Of a stretch of DNA of 64,000 bases, positions 1-7,317 are shown in pieces. The notes under the pieces were generated by a model that did not search any database, had not been told where the DNA came from, and was given only the letters and a program-made list of their open reading frames with translations. This stretch comes from Streptomyces varsoviensis (lineage in GTDB: Bacteria; Actinomycetota; Actinomycetes; Streptomycetales; Streptomycetaceae). How positions within the stretch are numbered: the stretch's first letter is position 1; every line of letters begins with the position of its first letter. The DNA lies in contig NZ_JOBF01000030.1 of assembly GCF_000718635.1 (NCBI RefSeq), positions 1 through 64,000 of the forward strand, written 5' to 3'. The position numbers and the translations under genes are program-made.

Positions 1-1658
1 CCGGGGGGCGGGGTGCCGGGGGCTCCGGGTGCCCCGGGCGGCGCGGGGTGGCTGGGGGTATTGGAGGCGCTGGGCTGGTTGGGCCGACCCGAGGCGCTAG
101 GCGCGCCGGACTGGCCCGGAGCGCCGGGCGGGGCCGGGTAGTTGGAACCGGCGGCACCGGGTGCGGCGGGCTGACCCGGGACGTTAGGTCCGGCGGCACC
201 GGGCGCGCCGGGCTGCCCCTGGGCGGCCCCCGGAGCACCGGACCGGCCCGGAGCGCCGGACGCGACCGGGTAGTTGGAACCGGCGGCGCCCGGCGCACCG
301 GACGGCATGCCCGCCGGGGCGGGCCGGCCGGGGGGCGCGGGTGGCGTGGGGCCGGCTGACGGCTGGTTCGGCGACGGGCTCGGGTGCCCGGCCTGTCCCG
401 GCGCGGCCGGGTACGGCGGGGCTTCCGGGGCTCCGGGGCCTGCGAACACCGTGGGAGGGTGCGCCGGCCCGGCCGGCGGTTGGGGGGCGCCCGCGGCCGG
501 TCCGCCTGGTCCGCCCGGCCCACTCGGAGCGCCTGCGGGCGGCGGCGTCCCGCCCGCCGCAGAACCGGAAGCACCCGGCGCGGCCGGCGGCTGCGGCCCG
601 GGACCGGCAGGCGTGCCGGGAACGCCCGGCGCGGCCGACGGGCGGGGCGGAGCGGCACCCGCCGCACCCGCGCCCGGGCCACCGGCCTCGGCGTCGGGCG
701 AGGCGACCAGTTGCGTCGGCACGTACCCACCCGCCGGAGCACCCGGCGCACCGGGCCCTGACGCGGGCGCGGGCGCGGAACCCGAAGAAGGCTGCGCCGG
801 CGCGACCGCCGTCGGCGGCAGCGAGCCACCCCTGCTCAGCAGCTCCGTCTTGGCCTCGGGCCGCACCCCGGACGGCGGGGTGTCGTCGCCGTCCGTACCG
901 CTGAGCGGCGGCGCGAAGACCGTGGCGGGAGGGGCGACGGAACGGTCGTCGCCGTCGCCGCGACCCGCGTTGGTGTCGGCCCCGGCCCACGGAGTGGCCC
1001 CGGCGGACGCGGGCGACGCGGCGGGCGGTACCGGGCCGGGGGCGTCGCCGGAACCGGAACCGGCGGGTTCGTCCATCGGCACGGACGAAGCAGGCGCGGG
1101 CCACGCGTCCGGCCCGCCCGGCGCCACAGGCGCAGCCGCAGCGGCACCAGCCCCAGCCCCACCGGCAGCCGCCGCACCCGAAGAAGCCGAAGAACCCGAA
1201 GAAGCCGAACGCTCCGGCGCAGGCGAAGAAGCCGCGCCCGCCGACCCAGCCGACCCCGCCGCACCCGCAGGCCGCCGGTCCGGAATCCCGATCTCGTCCG
1301 CGGCCTGCTGCAGCCACTCCGGCGGAGTCAGCAGAAACGATGTGACCTCAAGGTCGACGCGCTTCGGCGGCCCCGCTTCGGCCGGTTCCGGTGCCGGAGC
1401 GGCCCCGTACTCCTCCTCGTACCGCCGGATCACCTCGCCCACCGGCAGCCCCGGCCACAGCGTCGTCTCGCCGCTGTCCCGCGCGATCACCAGCCGGGCG
1501 CTGCCGCCGTCCACCGCCGGGCCGTCCTCACGGTCCTCGGCCCAGGCGACGAAGCCCAGGTCGAACTCGCGTACCCGCACCTCGCGGTGCTGGTACGCCG
1601 GCACATCGCCGTTGACCCAGCCCTCCGCGCGCTCCTGCGCCTGCGCGAACGTCACCAT
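1..1658 (-). CDS. Imm35/YrhB-like domain protein with long Pro/Gly/Ala-rich region (partial)
   Basis: The gene starts at ATG 1658 (or GTG 1655), 5 bp after the stop of the SUKH gene upstream, and runs off the left edge, so its C-terminus is missing. The first ~85 residues (beginning MVTFAQAQERAEGW) contain Trp-Ala-Glu-Asp and Leu-Val-Ile-Ala-Arg-Asp-Ser-Gly strands and resemble Imm35/YrhB immunity domains. A short segment with the motif FLLTPPEWLQQAADEIGIPD follows. From about residue 120 onward the protein is a Pro/Gly/Ala/Ser linker with GAAGSNYP-like repeats. From what I recall of Streptomyces homologues, a SUKH-4 domain may lie beyond the window edge. No signal peptide is seen, so it is probably cytoplasmic. 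Function unknown; an immunity-type role is inferred from the domain and neighbours. Confidence 0.75.
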   Translation of the reverse strand, partial: MVTFAQAQERAEGWVNGDVPAYQHREVRVREFDLGFVAWAEDREDGPAVDGGSARLVIARDSGETTLWPGLPVGEVIRRYEEEYGAAPAPEPAEAGPPKRVDLEVTSFLLTPPEWLQQAADEIGIPDRRPAGAAGSAGSAGAASSPAPERSASSGSSASSGAAAAGGAGAGAAAAAPVAPGGPDAWPAPASSVPMDEPAGSGSGDAPGPVPPAASPASAGATPWAGADTNAGRGDGDDRSVAPPATVFAPPLSGTDGDDTPPSGVRPEAKTELLSRGGSLPPTAVAPAQPSSGSAPAPASGPGAPGAPAGGYVPTQLVASPDAEAGGPGAGAAGAAPPRPSAAPGVPGTPAGPGPQPPAAPGASGSAAGGTPPPAGAPSGPGGPGGPAAGAPQPPAGPAHPPTVFAGPGAPEAPPYPAAPGQAGHPSPSPNQPSAGPTPPAPPGRPAPAGMPSGAPGAAGSNYPVASGAPGRSGAPGAAQGQPGAPGAAGPNVPGQPAAPGAAGSNYPAPPGAPGQSGAPSASGRPNQPSASNTPSHPAPPGAPGAPGTPPP

Positions 1659-1663
1659 CGCGC

Positions 1664-2641
1664 TCACCCCTCCACCGGGACGGCGGACGCGAAGCCACCG
1701 TCCACCATCAGGTTCGCCACGGTCTCCAGCTCCGGCGGGCCGCCCGCCAGCCGCAGCAGGAAGGCGTCGAAGTCCTCACCGCAGGGCAGCAGCAGCCGCT
1801 CGACGCGCTCCTGGACCGACCAGCCGTCCCGGTCCCGCGCGTCGTCGTACGCGCAGAACCACACCGAGCCGATGGCATCGCCTTTCACCTTCACGGCCAG
1901 TACACCGCCCTGCATGAAGCCGACGCCCAGGTAGTCCTTGGTGAAGTGGTCGCGCAGACACTTGTTGATGTAGACGAGGTCATTGACCGCCGCCTCGCCG
2001 CGCACCGTGAAGAACGGCTGGTCCACCAGGAGCCCCAGCTCCGGATCGAGCGCCGCGCCGACCGGCGCGCAGCCGCCCGCCGCCTTCAGGAACGAACGGT
2101 AGGCGCCCGGCAGCCGGTACCCCAGGTCCTCCTCGACGCCCAGCACGTCGTCCTCCGCCACCGCGAGATCCCGCTGCGGCAGCGCGAAGTGCACCGGCCG
2201 GGTCTCCTGCAACGGCCGCGTACCGCGCTTGGCGTGATCGACGGCGGCCGTCGCCAGCCCCCCGTGGTGCCGCAGCAGCGCCTTGACCTCGACCGGGATC
2301 AGCTCCAGCCGGCGCGTGCCCACCACGTGGTGCCAGGTCCAGCCGTGCGGCGTCGCGACGGACGGCAGGCTGGCCCACAGTTCGTGGCCGGCCGCGTGCA
2401 GGGCGGCGTTCGCGGACACGTAGTCGGTGAGCCGCAGCTCGTCCACGCCGAACCCCTCCGGCGGCTCCGCGATCTCGGCGGCGGCCCGCGCGTACGGCGA
2501 GAAGTCCGGGAAACCGTCCCGGTCCACCCATACGCCCTTGGGGTGGCGCGCGGCCCGGACCGGGTCCGGGAAGTGCACGACCTGCCCGGCATAGGCCGTG
2601 TTCGGTGGCGCGGCCTGCTGCCCGAGCCGACCTGTCGTCAT
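1664..2641 (-). CDS. WHH nuclease-like domain fused to SMI1/KNR4 (SUKH) domain
   Basis: 325 aa, ATG start preceded by AGGGGGC. Residues ~45-145 hold an N-terminal domain with FPDFSPYA, a D-x4-AN motif and TPHGWTWHHV followed by LELIPVEVKALLRHHGG. This is the pattern of the WHH branch of HNH/Endo VII toxin nucleases. Residues ~165-310 match a SUKH (SMI1/KNR4) domain, with EDDVLGVEEDLGYRLPGAYR and later VYINKCLRDHF. SUKH domains normally act as immunity partners for nucleic-acid-attacking toxins. A nuclease-like domain and an immunity-like domain in one chain is unusual. By eye, the His expected after Leu in the second WHH motif is Lys here, so the nuclease may be inactive. Cotranscribed with the Imm35-like gene downstream. 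Confidence 0.8.
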   Translation of the reverse strand: MTTGRLGQQAAPPNTAYAGQVVHFPDPVRAARHPKGVWVDRDGFPDFSPYARAAAEIAEPPEGFGVDELRLTDYVSANAALHAAGHELWASLPSVATPHGWTWHHVVGTRRLELIPVEVKALLRHHGGLATAAVDHAKRGTRPLQETRPVHFALPQRDLAVAEDDVLGVEEDLGYRLPGAYRSFLKAAGGCAPVGAALDPELGLLVDQPFFTVRGEAAVNDLVYINKCLRDHFTKDYLGVGFMQGGVLAVKVKGDAIGSVWFCAYDDARDRDGWSVQERVERLLLPCGEDFDAFLLRLAGGPPELETVANLMVDGGFASAVPVEG

Positions 2642-2894
2642 GGCGGATGCCCCCTGCTGCGTATGGGTGTTGCGGACAGCCTAAGCGCTGCCCGGACTGG
2701 GCCCCCGCCCCCGTCGTACGCCCGCCGTACGCCCGCCGAGCACGGCCTTGAGCGGCGACGACCCGCATCCGCCGCCCGCCCGGCCCCGGACCCTCCGGCC
2801 TGTACGCGCCGTACGCCCGGCCCCGGTCTCCCCGGCCCGTACGCCCCGTGCGCCCGTACGGCCCGTGCGCCCGGCCGCTACGCCCGCGCCCCCC

Positions 2895-3130
2895 GGCTCG
2901 TACGATCCCGGCTCCCCCAGCCCGTACGATTCCGGCGCACCCGGTCCGTACGGTCGCGACCCCGGCTCGTACGGTCTCGACCTCGGCTCGGGACGTACTG
3001 GCGGACCCCACCCGGCGCCTCCGCGTCCAGAACGTCCAGAACGTCCAGAACGCCGCAGCCGCGCGCGTACACCGCAGCCTCCCGCGACGCCCGCGGAAAA
3101 GCCGCAGCCTCCCGCGTCACCCGCGGAAAA
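2895..3130. repeat. Clustered short direct repeats
   Basis: Three kinds of direct repeat lie side by side: degenerate units with CGTACGATCCCGGC-like cores near 2898-2990, three tandem CGTCCAGAA 9-mers at 3023-3049, and two copies of a 30-bp unit (CCGCAGCCTCCCGCG ... CCGCGGAAAA) at 3072-3100 and 3102-3130. Confidence 0.7.
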
Positions 3131-3280
3131 TCTGTACGCAGGCGCGAACGACGGCGACAGACCCGCCACCAGCGTCCCATCCACCCCATCCATCACGACG
3201 ACCCGTTACCTCACGGTGACCGCCCGCCACACAACTCGCGCACAACGCACACCTGACTTCCGCACCCGGCATCCCATTTG

Positions 3281-3310
3281 GCAATCTGATCCCCGCAACA
3301 GGGGGATTGC
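3281..3310 (+). promoter_or_regulatory. Hairpin ahead of deaminase gene
   Basis: GCAATC (3281-3286) pairs with GATTGC (3305-3310), and CCCC (3291-3294) with GGGG (3301-3304), around a six-base loop. The structure ends 3 bp before the GGGAGGGA ribosome-binding site of the deaminase gene. It could be an operator or a leader hairpin controlling translation. Confidence 0.4.
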
Positions 3311-3330
3311 ACGGGAGGGAAGAGCACCAC

Positions 3331-3870
3331 ATGCACACGACGCAAGATCGCGGCTCCGACGCCGCGCCCCCGCCGGGCGACCCCCGGCTGAGCTGGAGCG
3401 CCACCGACGACTCGGTACAGGCGCCCCCGCTGCTGCACCGCCGCGACGGCATCCTGCCCGCCGTCGCCGCCGCGCTCTCCGTCCGCGGCAAGACCCTCAC
3501 CTGCACCGCGGGCAGAGGAGAACAGCCGCCCACGCTCCACCCCCTGGTGCAGGACTACCTCGACACCCTCACCAGCGCGCAGCGCGAACGCTTCACCGGC
3601 CGCTGCCCGGAGGCCGTACTCCTCTCCCGTTTCCTGACCGGCGCCGAAGCGGGCCGCAGCAAACGCGCATCCCGCAAACCCTTCTCCCAGGGCGAGGCCC
3701 GCCGCGCCCTCAAGCACGCCCGCCTCACCGCGCGCCACATCCGGGAGGACGGCGACCCCCGGCACGGCAGCTACGCCGCGCCCTGCCGCTCCTGCGACGC
3801 GCTCCTCGCCCACTTCGGCGTACGGGCCATCGACCTCGCCGCCCCCACCCACGACAACGGCAGGGGCTGA
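3331..3870 (+). CDS. YwqJ-related putative deaminase
   Basis: 179 aa from ATG 3331, with GGGAGGGA about 11 bp upstream. The protein has the two zinc-site elements of YwqJ-type deaminases found as toxin tips: GRCPEAVLL (Cys-x-Glu, residues ~90-98) and PCRSCDALL (Cys-x2-Cys, near residue 160). Both look intact, so an active cytidine-deaminase-fold enzyme is predicted; the substrate is probably a nucleotide or nucleic-acid base, but this is unknown. No secretion signal, WXG leader or repeat scaffold precedes it, so unlike most family members it is a stand-alone cytoplasmic protein. The SUKH-3 gene begins 8 bp downstream and is presumably cotranscribed. Confidence 0.85.
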   Translation: MHTTQDRGSDAAPPPGDPRLSWSATDDSVQAPPLLHRRDGILPAVAAALSVRGKTLTCTAGRGEQPPTLHPLVQDYLDTLTSAQRERFTGRCPEAVLLSRFLTGAEAGRSKRASRKPFSQGEARRALKHARLTARHIREDGDPRHGSYAAPCRSCDALLAHFGVRAIDLAAPTHDNGRG

Positions 3871-3878
3871 ACCCCGAC

Positions 3879-4385
3879 ATGACGGACATGCGCGCCTTCG
3901 ACCGCACCGCCGCCACCCGCTTCCCCGCCGCCGTCGACGCCGCCCTCCGCGAAGCCGGCTGGCAGCCCGGCCGCTGGGACATCAAACAGGCCGAACAGTG
4001 GGCCGACGCCCTCCGCGCCCACGTCTCCCCCGCCGGACACCGGCACTCCGTCTTCCCCGCCGCCGTCGAGGCCTGGGCCGAATTCGGCGGCCTGCACATC
4101 GCCGCCGCCGGCCAGGGCCGGCAGATCGCCCCGACCCCCTTCCACATCGACCCCCTGCACGGCCTCCACCTCGCCCGCACCCTCGCCGACCTCGGCCGCG
4201 CCCTGGGCGTCGAGGTCAGCCCCCTCGGCCAGGAACCGCACACCCAGGCGCTCCTCGCCGTCGACGCCGAAGGCCGCGTCTACAGCCTCGACCACACCGG
4301 CGACTGGTACCTCGGCAGCGACATCGACCACGCCATCGGCACCCTCCTCAGCGGCGCCCAGCCCGCCCGCCTCAGCCGCGCCTGA
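3879..4385 (+). CDS. SUKH-3 domain immunity-type protein
   Basis: 168 aa, ATG 3879, 8 bp after the deaminase stop. Nearly the whole protein is one SUKH-3 domain: RFPAAVDAALREAGWQPGR at the N-terminus, AEFGGLHI mid-domain, FHIDPLHGL, then LLAVDAEGRVYSLDHTGDWY and a C-terminal DIDHAIGTLLSG. SUKH-3 proteins are typically immunity factors encoded beside toxin deaminases and nucleases, so this is the likely antidote for the preceding deaminase. That pairing is inferred from adjacency and family knowledge. A second in-frame ATG at 3888 is possible. Confidence 0.85.
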   Translation: MTDMRAFDRTAATRFPAAVDAALREAGWQPGRWDIKQAEQWADALRAHVSPAGHRHSVFPAAVEAWAEFGGLHIAAAGQGRQIAPTPFHIDPLHGLHLARTLADLGRALGVEVSPLGQEPHTQALLAVDAEGRVYSLDHTGDWYLGSDIDHAIGTLLSGAQPARLSRA

Positions 4386-4413
4386 CACGACGGCAGGCGG
4401 GGGGGCGGAAGGA

Positions 4414-4445
4414 GCGGGGGAACGGGGGAACGGGGGAACGGGGGC
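4414..4445. repeat. GGGGGAAC tandem repeat
   Basis: Three 9-bp units of the form GGGGGAACG lie in tandem between the convergent SUKH-3 and mannosyltransferase genes. Short G-rich direct repeats of the CTCGCGCGGGCAGGA type continue to about 4540. Confidence 0.7.
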
Positions 4446-4543
4446 GGCTCGGGGGCAAGGCTCACGCGGTGAGGTCGAGGCCCGCGCGGGCAGGGGGGGC
4501 TCTCGCGGCCAGGAGGGGGCTCGCGCGGGCAGGACGAGCGCCC

Positions 4544-5821
4544 TCAGCCCGCCCACCGCCCCGTCGTGAACGCGACCACCATCAACGCCATCAACGGCCC
4601 CGCCACACACACATACGCGTCCTTCACCCACCGCCACCGCAGGCTGCACAACGCCAGCCCGATCCACAGCGGCCACCACAGCAACGTCGCGCGCGGCACG
4701 GACACGTACCAGTACGACGTTCCCAACGCCCAGAGGCTCAGCGCCATATAGGCCGTCTCCGACCAGCGCCGCCGCCACGCCAGTACGCCCAGCAGCACCA
4801 CCCCCAGCACCATCGCGACCAGCTCCGCCTGGAACATCACCGCGAACCCTGTGGACTGCACATGGCCGAACGCCGCCACCCAGGTGTTGTGCCACGCCTC
4901 CCACGGCGCGTGGAACTCACGGTTCCAGCCGCGCTCCTCCGCGTGCTTCCACGCCATCAGGTCGCCCGTACGCGCGTAGAGATAGCCGAAATAGCCGACG
5001 ACGGGAACCGCGGGCAGCGCCAGCCAGGGCAGGGACCGCAGCCGTTCCCGCAGCCCACCGCTCCCCAGGAAGAACTCCACCACCAGCGCCGCCAGCAGGA
5101 ACAGACCGCTTATCCGGGTGACCGTCGCCCCCATCGCCAGCAGCGACGCCAACGGCCACCGCCCCCGCTTCGCCGCCAGCCAGGCAGGCAGCGCGAACGC
5201 CAGGAAGATCGCCTCCGTATAGCCCGCCGCCAGGAACACCGCACACGGCGACAGCAGCAGGAAAAGCGCGGCCCGCCGCCCCACGTCCGGGCCCCCCTCC
5301 GCGGCCGGGAGCCCGGCCGACGCCCCGGCCGCCACGCCGCCGCTCCCCCCGCGACGGCTCAGATACAGCCGCGCGATACGGGCCAGCGCCACCACCGCGA
5401 CCGCCCCCGCCACGAACGAGATCAACAGCCCCGAGAACGTCCACCCCATGCCCAGCGAATGCAGCAGCCGCACCAGCATCGGAAAACCCGGGAAGAACGC
5501 CTCCCGGTTATCCGGCTGCGCACTCCCCGCCGCCCCCTGCCCGGTGAAATAGCCGAACTCCGCTATTCGCTTGAAATGCCCCCAGTCCCACCGGTCCCAG
5601 CGGGAAACCCACGGAGTCGGCTGCTTCGCCGACGGATCACCGGGAAATATCCACGCCGCGCCGTACACGACGATCCAGACACCGATCCGGCTCAGCGCGT
5701 AGACGCGCAGCACCGACCAGTCCGCCGGAGCCAGCCGGCGCCACGGACGACGCCAGGACCCGGCCCCGGACTCAGGCGGACCAGCGGGCCGCAGCGCCTC
5801 CAACGACGGTGCAGTGACCAT
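4544..5821 (-). CDS. PIG-V-type integral membrane mannosyltransferase
   Basis: 425 aa. ATG 5821 is chosen because AGGAGT stands 9 bp upstream; longer in-frame starts have no such site. After a basic N-terminus and a first membrane helix (VLRVYALSRIGVWIVVYGAAWI), a luminal loop carries WDRWDWGHFKRIAEFGY and then AFFPGFPMLVRLL. These match the PIG-V/GPI-mannosyltransferase-like GT-C family in actinobacteria, which uses polyprenyl-phosphate-linked mannose at the membrane. About nine to ten further hydrophobic segments follow. It stands alone, divergent from nothing close and convergent with the SUKH-3 gene. The acceptor is unknown. Confidence 0.8.
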   Translation of the reverse strand: MVTAPSLEALRPAGPPESGAGSWRRPWRRLAPADWSVLRVYALSRIGVWIVVYGAAWIFPGDPSAKQPTPWVSRWDRWDWGHFKRIAEFGYFTGQGAAGSAQPDNREAFFPGFPMLVRLLHSLGMGWTFSGLLISFVAGAVAVVALARIARLYLSRRGGSGGVAAGASAGLPAAEGGPDVGRRAALFLLLSPCAVFLAAGYTEAIFLAFALPAWLAAKRGRWPLASLLAMGATVTRISGLFLLAALVVEFFLGSGGLRERLRSLPWLALPAVPVVGYFGYLYARTGDLMAWKHAEERGWNREFHAPWEAWHNTWVAAFGHVQSTGFAVMFQAELVAMVLGVVLLGVLAWRRRWSETAYMALSLWALGTSYWYVSVPRATLLWWPLWIGLALCSLRWRWVKDAYVCVAGPLMALMVVAFTTGRWAG

Positions 5822-5982
5822 GGGTGAACTACTCCTGACGCGGCGCCCGAAGGGCGCGGAAACCACCCGGCGGAAGACCACCGCCGAGGTACGGACAAAG
5901 AACATAAGGACACAAGTGCGAACGAAGGAAACGGGCAAGGGCGAGAACAGGACCCACGAAGAGCCGATGGCCGAAACCCGGA

Positions 5983-6597
5983 CTACGGCGGCTCGCCGTC
6001 AGGAGAAGCGCCGCCCAAGGAATCAGCCGAGGAATCGATCGACGAATCAGTCGAGTAATCAGTGGAGGAATCGGCGGAGGACGAGCCGAGGCCCGCCCGC
6101 CCACCGGACGCGTCGGACGTCGAAGTCGACGTTGATGTGGATGTGGATGTGGATGTTGATGTCGAGCTGCGCGTGGAGGACGGCGAATACGAGGGCGGAT
6201 ACGACGGACTCGACGACCCCGCGGACCCGTCCGGCGGCCCCGTCTCGCCCCTGCCCCCACGATCCGTGGACGACGGCACCGGCACCCCCGACGGCACCCC
6301 GGCAGGCGACGTACCACCGTCCCCGCCCCCGCCGGCCCGCGACAACACCGCGGCCAGCGTCCCGCTCCCCCCGCCCACGACCAGACACGCCACCGCCGCG
6401 AACGCCGCCAGCCGACGCTGCCGCAACCGCCGGCCGCGCGCCGCCACCACCGCCGCCGGCACCGGCGTCGCACCGCTCTGCCCGGCGGCCGCCAGCCCCT
6501 TCAGCCCGGCCGCCAACCCGTCGAAACCAACAGCCCCAGCAGGACCAGAAGACCCAGCAGGACCAGTCGCACCGCGCCGGTCGGAACCGTCAGACAC
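5983..6597 (-). CDS. Single-pass membrane protein with Ser/Thr-rich repeat tail, sigma-factor partner candidate
   Basis: 204 aa from GTG 6597, overlapping the sigma-factor gene by 8 bp, so translational coupling is likely. The first ~75 residues are cytoplasmic and Gly/Ala-rich. One membrane helix follows (LAAFAAVACLVVGGG), then an extracytoplasmic tail of Pro/Ser/Thr with perfect Ser-Thr alternation and SSxDSSTD repeats. The tail is encoded by 6-bp and 12-bp DNA repeats. No zinc-anti-sigma motif (His-x3-Cys-x2-Cys) is present, so although position suggests an anti-sigma or signal-sensing role, the family is not recognisable. Confidence 0.7.
   Translation of the reverse strand: MSDGSDRRGATGPAGSSGPAGAVGFDGLAAGLKGLAAAGQSGATPVPAAVVAARGRRLRQRRLAAFAAVACLVVGGGSGTLAAVLSRAGGGGDGGTSPAGVPSGVPVPSSTDRGGRGETGPPDGSAGSSSPSYPPSYSPSSTRSSTSTSTSTSTSTSTSTSDASGGRAGLGSSSADSSTDYSTDSSIDSSADSLGGASPDGEPP
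6020..6166. repeat. In-frame 12-bp and 6-bp microsatellites
   Basis: About five AATCAGnCGAGG-like 12-mers (6022-6075) and a GATGTG/GATGTT hexamer array (6129-6166) lie inside the Ser/Thr-rich tail of the membrane protein. Both periods are multiples of three, so length changes would alter the tail without breaking the frame. Confidence 0.75.
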
Positions 6598-7099
6598 CGG
6601 GAGCCTCCTCGGAGTACGAATCGCGCAACCGCCCGGCGAGCGCCGCCCGACCCCGCGACAGATGGGTCTTGACCGTCCCGCCGGACAGCCCCGTCTCGGC
6701 GGCGATCTGCTCGACGGACAGATCACACACGTAGTGCAGCGTCACGGTCCGGCGCTGCTGCGGCGACAGCCCCCGCAGGGCCTCCACCAGCTCCACCGAA
6801 CCCGTATCCGGCCCCGCCACCTCCGGCGGCCCCCCATGCCGCCGCCAGGCGTCCTCCGCCCGCCGCAGCCCACGCCACCGGCTCACCGCGAGCCGCCACG
6901 CGACCTTCCGGATCCACGCCTCCGGAGCCCCGTCCCGAGCCAACTGCCGCCGCCGGCTCCACCCCCGGACGAACGCCTCCTGCACCACGTCCTGAGCCTC
7001 GTGCAGATCGCCGAGCATGACGTAGAGCTGACCCGTGAGCCGTCTGACCGCGTGCTCGTAGAACTCCTCGAACTCCTCGACGGTCAAACCGGGCTCCAA
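6590..7099 (-). CDS. ECF RNA polymerase sigma factor (SigE-like)
   Basis: 169 aa. Region 2 spans residues ~10-75 (FEEFYEHAVRRLTGQLYVML, EAQDVVQEAFVRGW, then AWIRKVAWRLAVSRWRG) and region 4 spans ~105-160, with the helix-turn-helix LSVEQIAAETGLSGGTVKTH. This is the short sigma-70 type common in Streptomyces, which directs RNA polymerase to a specific promoter set. The best start is TTG 7099 (protein begins MEPGLTVEEF), matching family N-termini; its ribosome-binding site is weak. The next gene overlaps its 3' end by 8 bp and encodes a membrane protein that may control it. The target promoters are not evident. Confidence 0.88.
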   Translation of the reverse strand: MEPGLTVEEFEEFYEHAVRRLTGQLYVMLGDLHEAQDVVQEAFVRGWSRRRQLARDGAPEAWIRKVAWRLAVSRWRGLRRAEDAWRRHGGPPEVAGPDTGSVELVEALRGLSPQQRRTVTLHYVCDLSVEQIAAETGLSGGTVKTHLSRGRAALAGRLRDSYSEEAPGV

Positions 7100-7284
7100 A
7101 TCCGTTCGGTCTCACACCCCATACGCACGAGACCCAGCCGCCGGTTGACAGCCGACGACAGAAATTCACGAAACCCGCGACGCGCCCACAGCACGAGAAG
7201 TACGGGAACCACGGCACAGACCGGCAGGCCCCACGCCCACGACGCGGCACCCGCAGCCACGGCCACAGCCACAGCCACAGCCAC
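7084..7284 (-). CDS. Possible small membrane protein
   Basis: A 66-codon frame from GTG 7284 begins with GTGGCT repeats (Val-Ala alternation), has one hydrophobic stretch (SWAWGLPVCAVVPVLLVLW), and ends in a basic tail that overlaps the sigma-factor start by 16 bp. It fills the gap between the kinase and sigma genes. Third codon positions are less G/C-rich than in its neighbours and no clear ribosome-binding site is visible, so it may be spurious. Confidence 0.3.
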   Translation of the reverse strand: MAVAVAVAVAAGAASWAWGLPVCAVVPVLLVLWARRGFREFLSSAVNRRLGLVRMGCETERIWSPV

Positions 7285-7317
7285 GACGAAAACCCGCGGC
7301 CCCCGACCCCGCCACGC

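Larger units (their letters stand above)
2642..3330. other. Repeat-rich divergent intergenic region
   Basis: This 689-bp spacer separates the two divergent immunity/toxin gene pairs. It contains degenerate ~27-bp repeats centred on CGTACG (about 2895-2990), three perfect CGTCCAGAA 9-mers (3023-3049) and two ~30-bp copies ending in CCGCGGAAAA (3072-3130). A hairpin lies at 3281-3310. Open frames cross it on both strands, but they are low-complexity Pro/Arg or Gly/Arg and lack convincing ribosome-binding sites, so I call no gene here. Confidence 0.7.

Noticed and set aside
2748..4385. 545-codon plus-strand open frame across the spacer, deaminase and SUKH-3 genes
   Set aside because: Only its last part (from 3879) is a real gene. 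The rest is low-complexity Pro/Arg and runs through the deaminase in the wrong frame.
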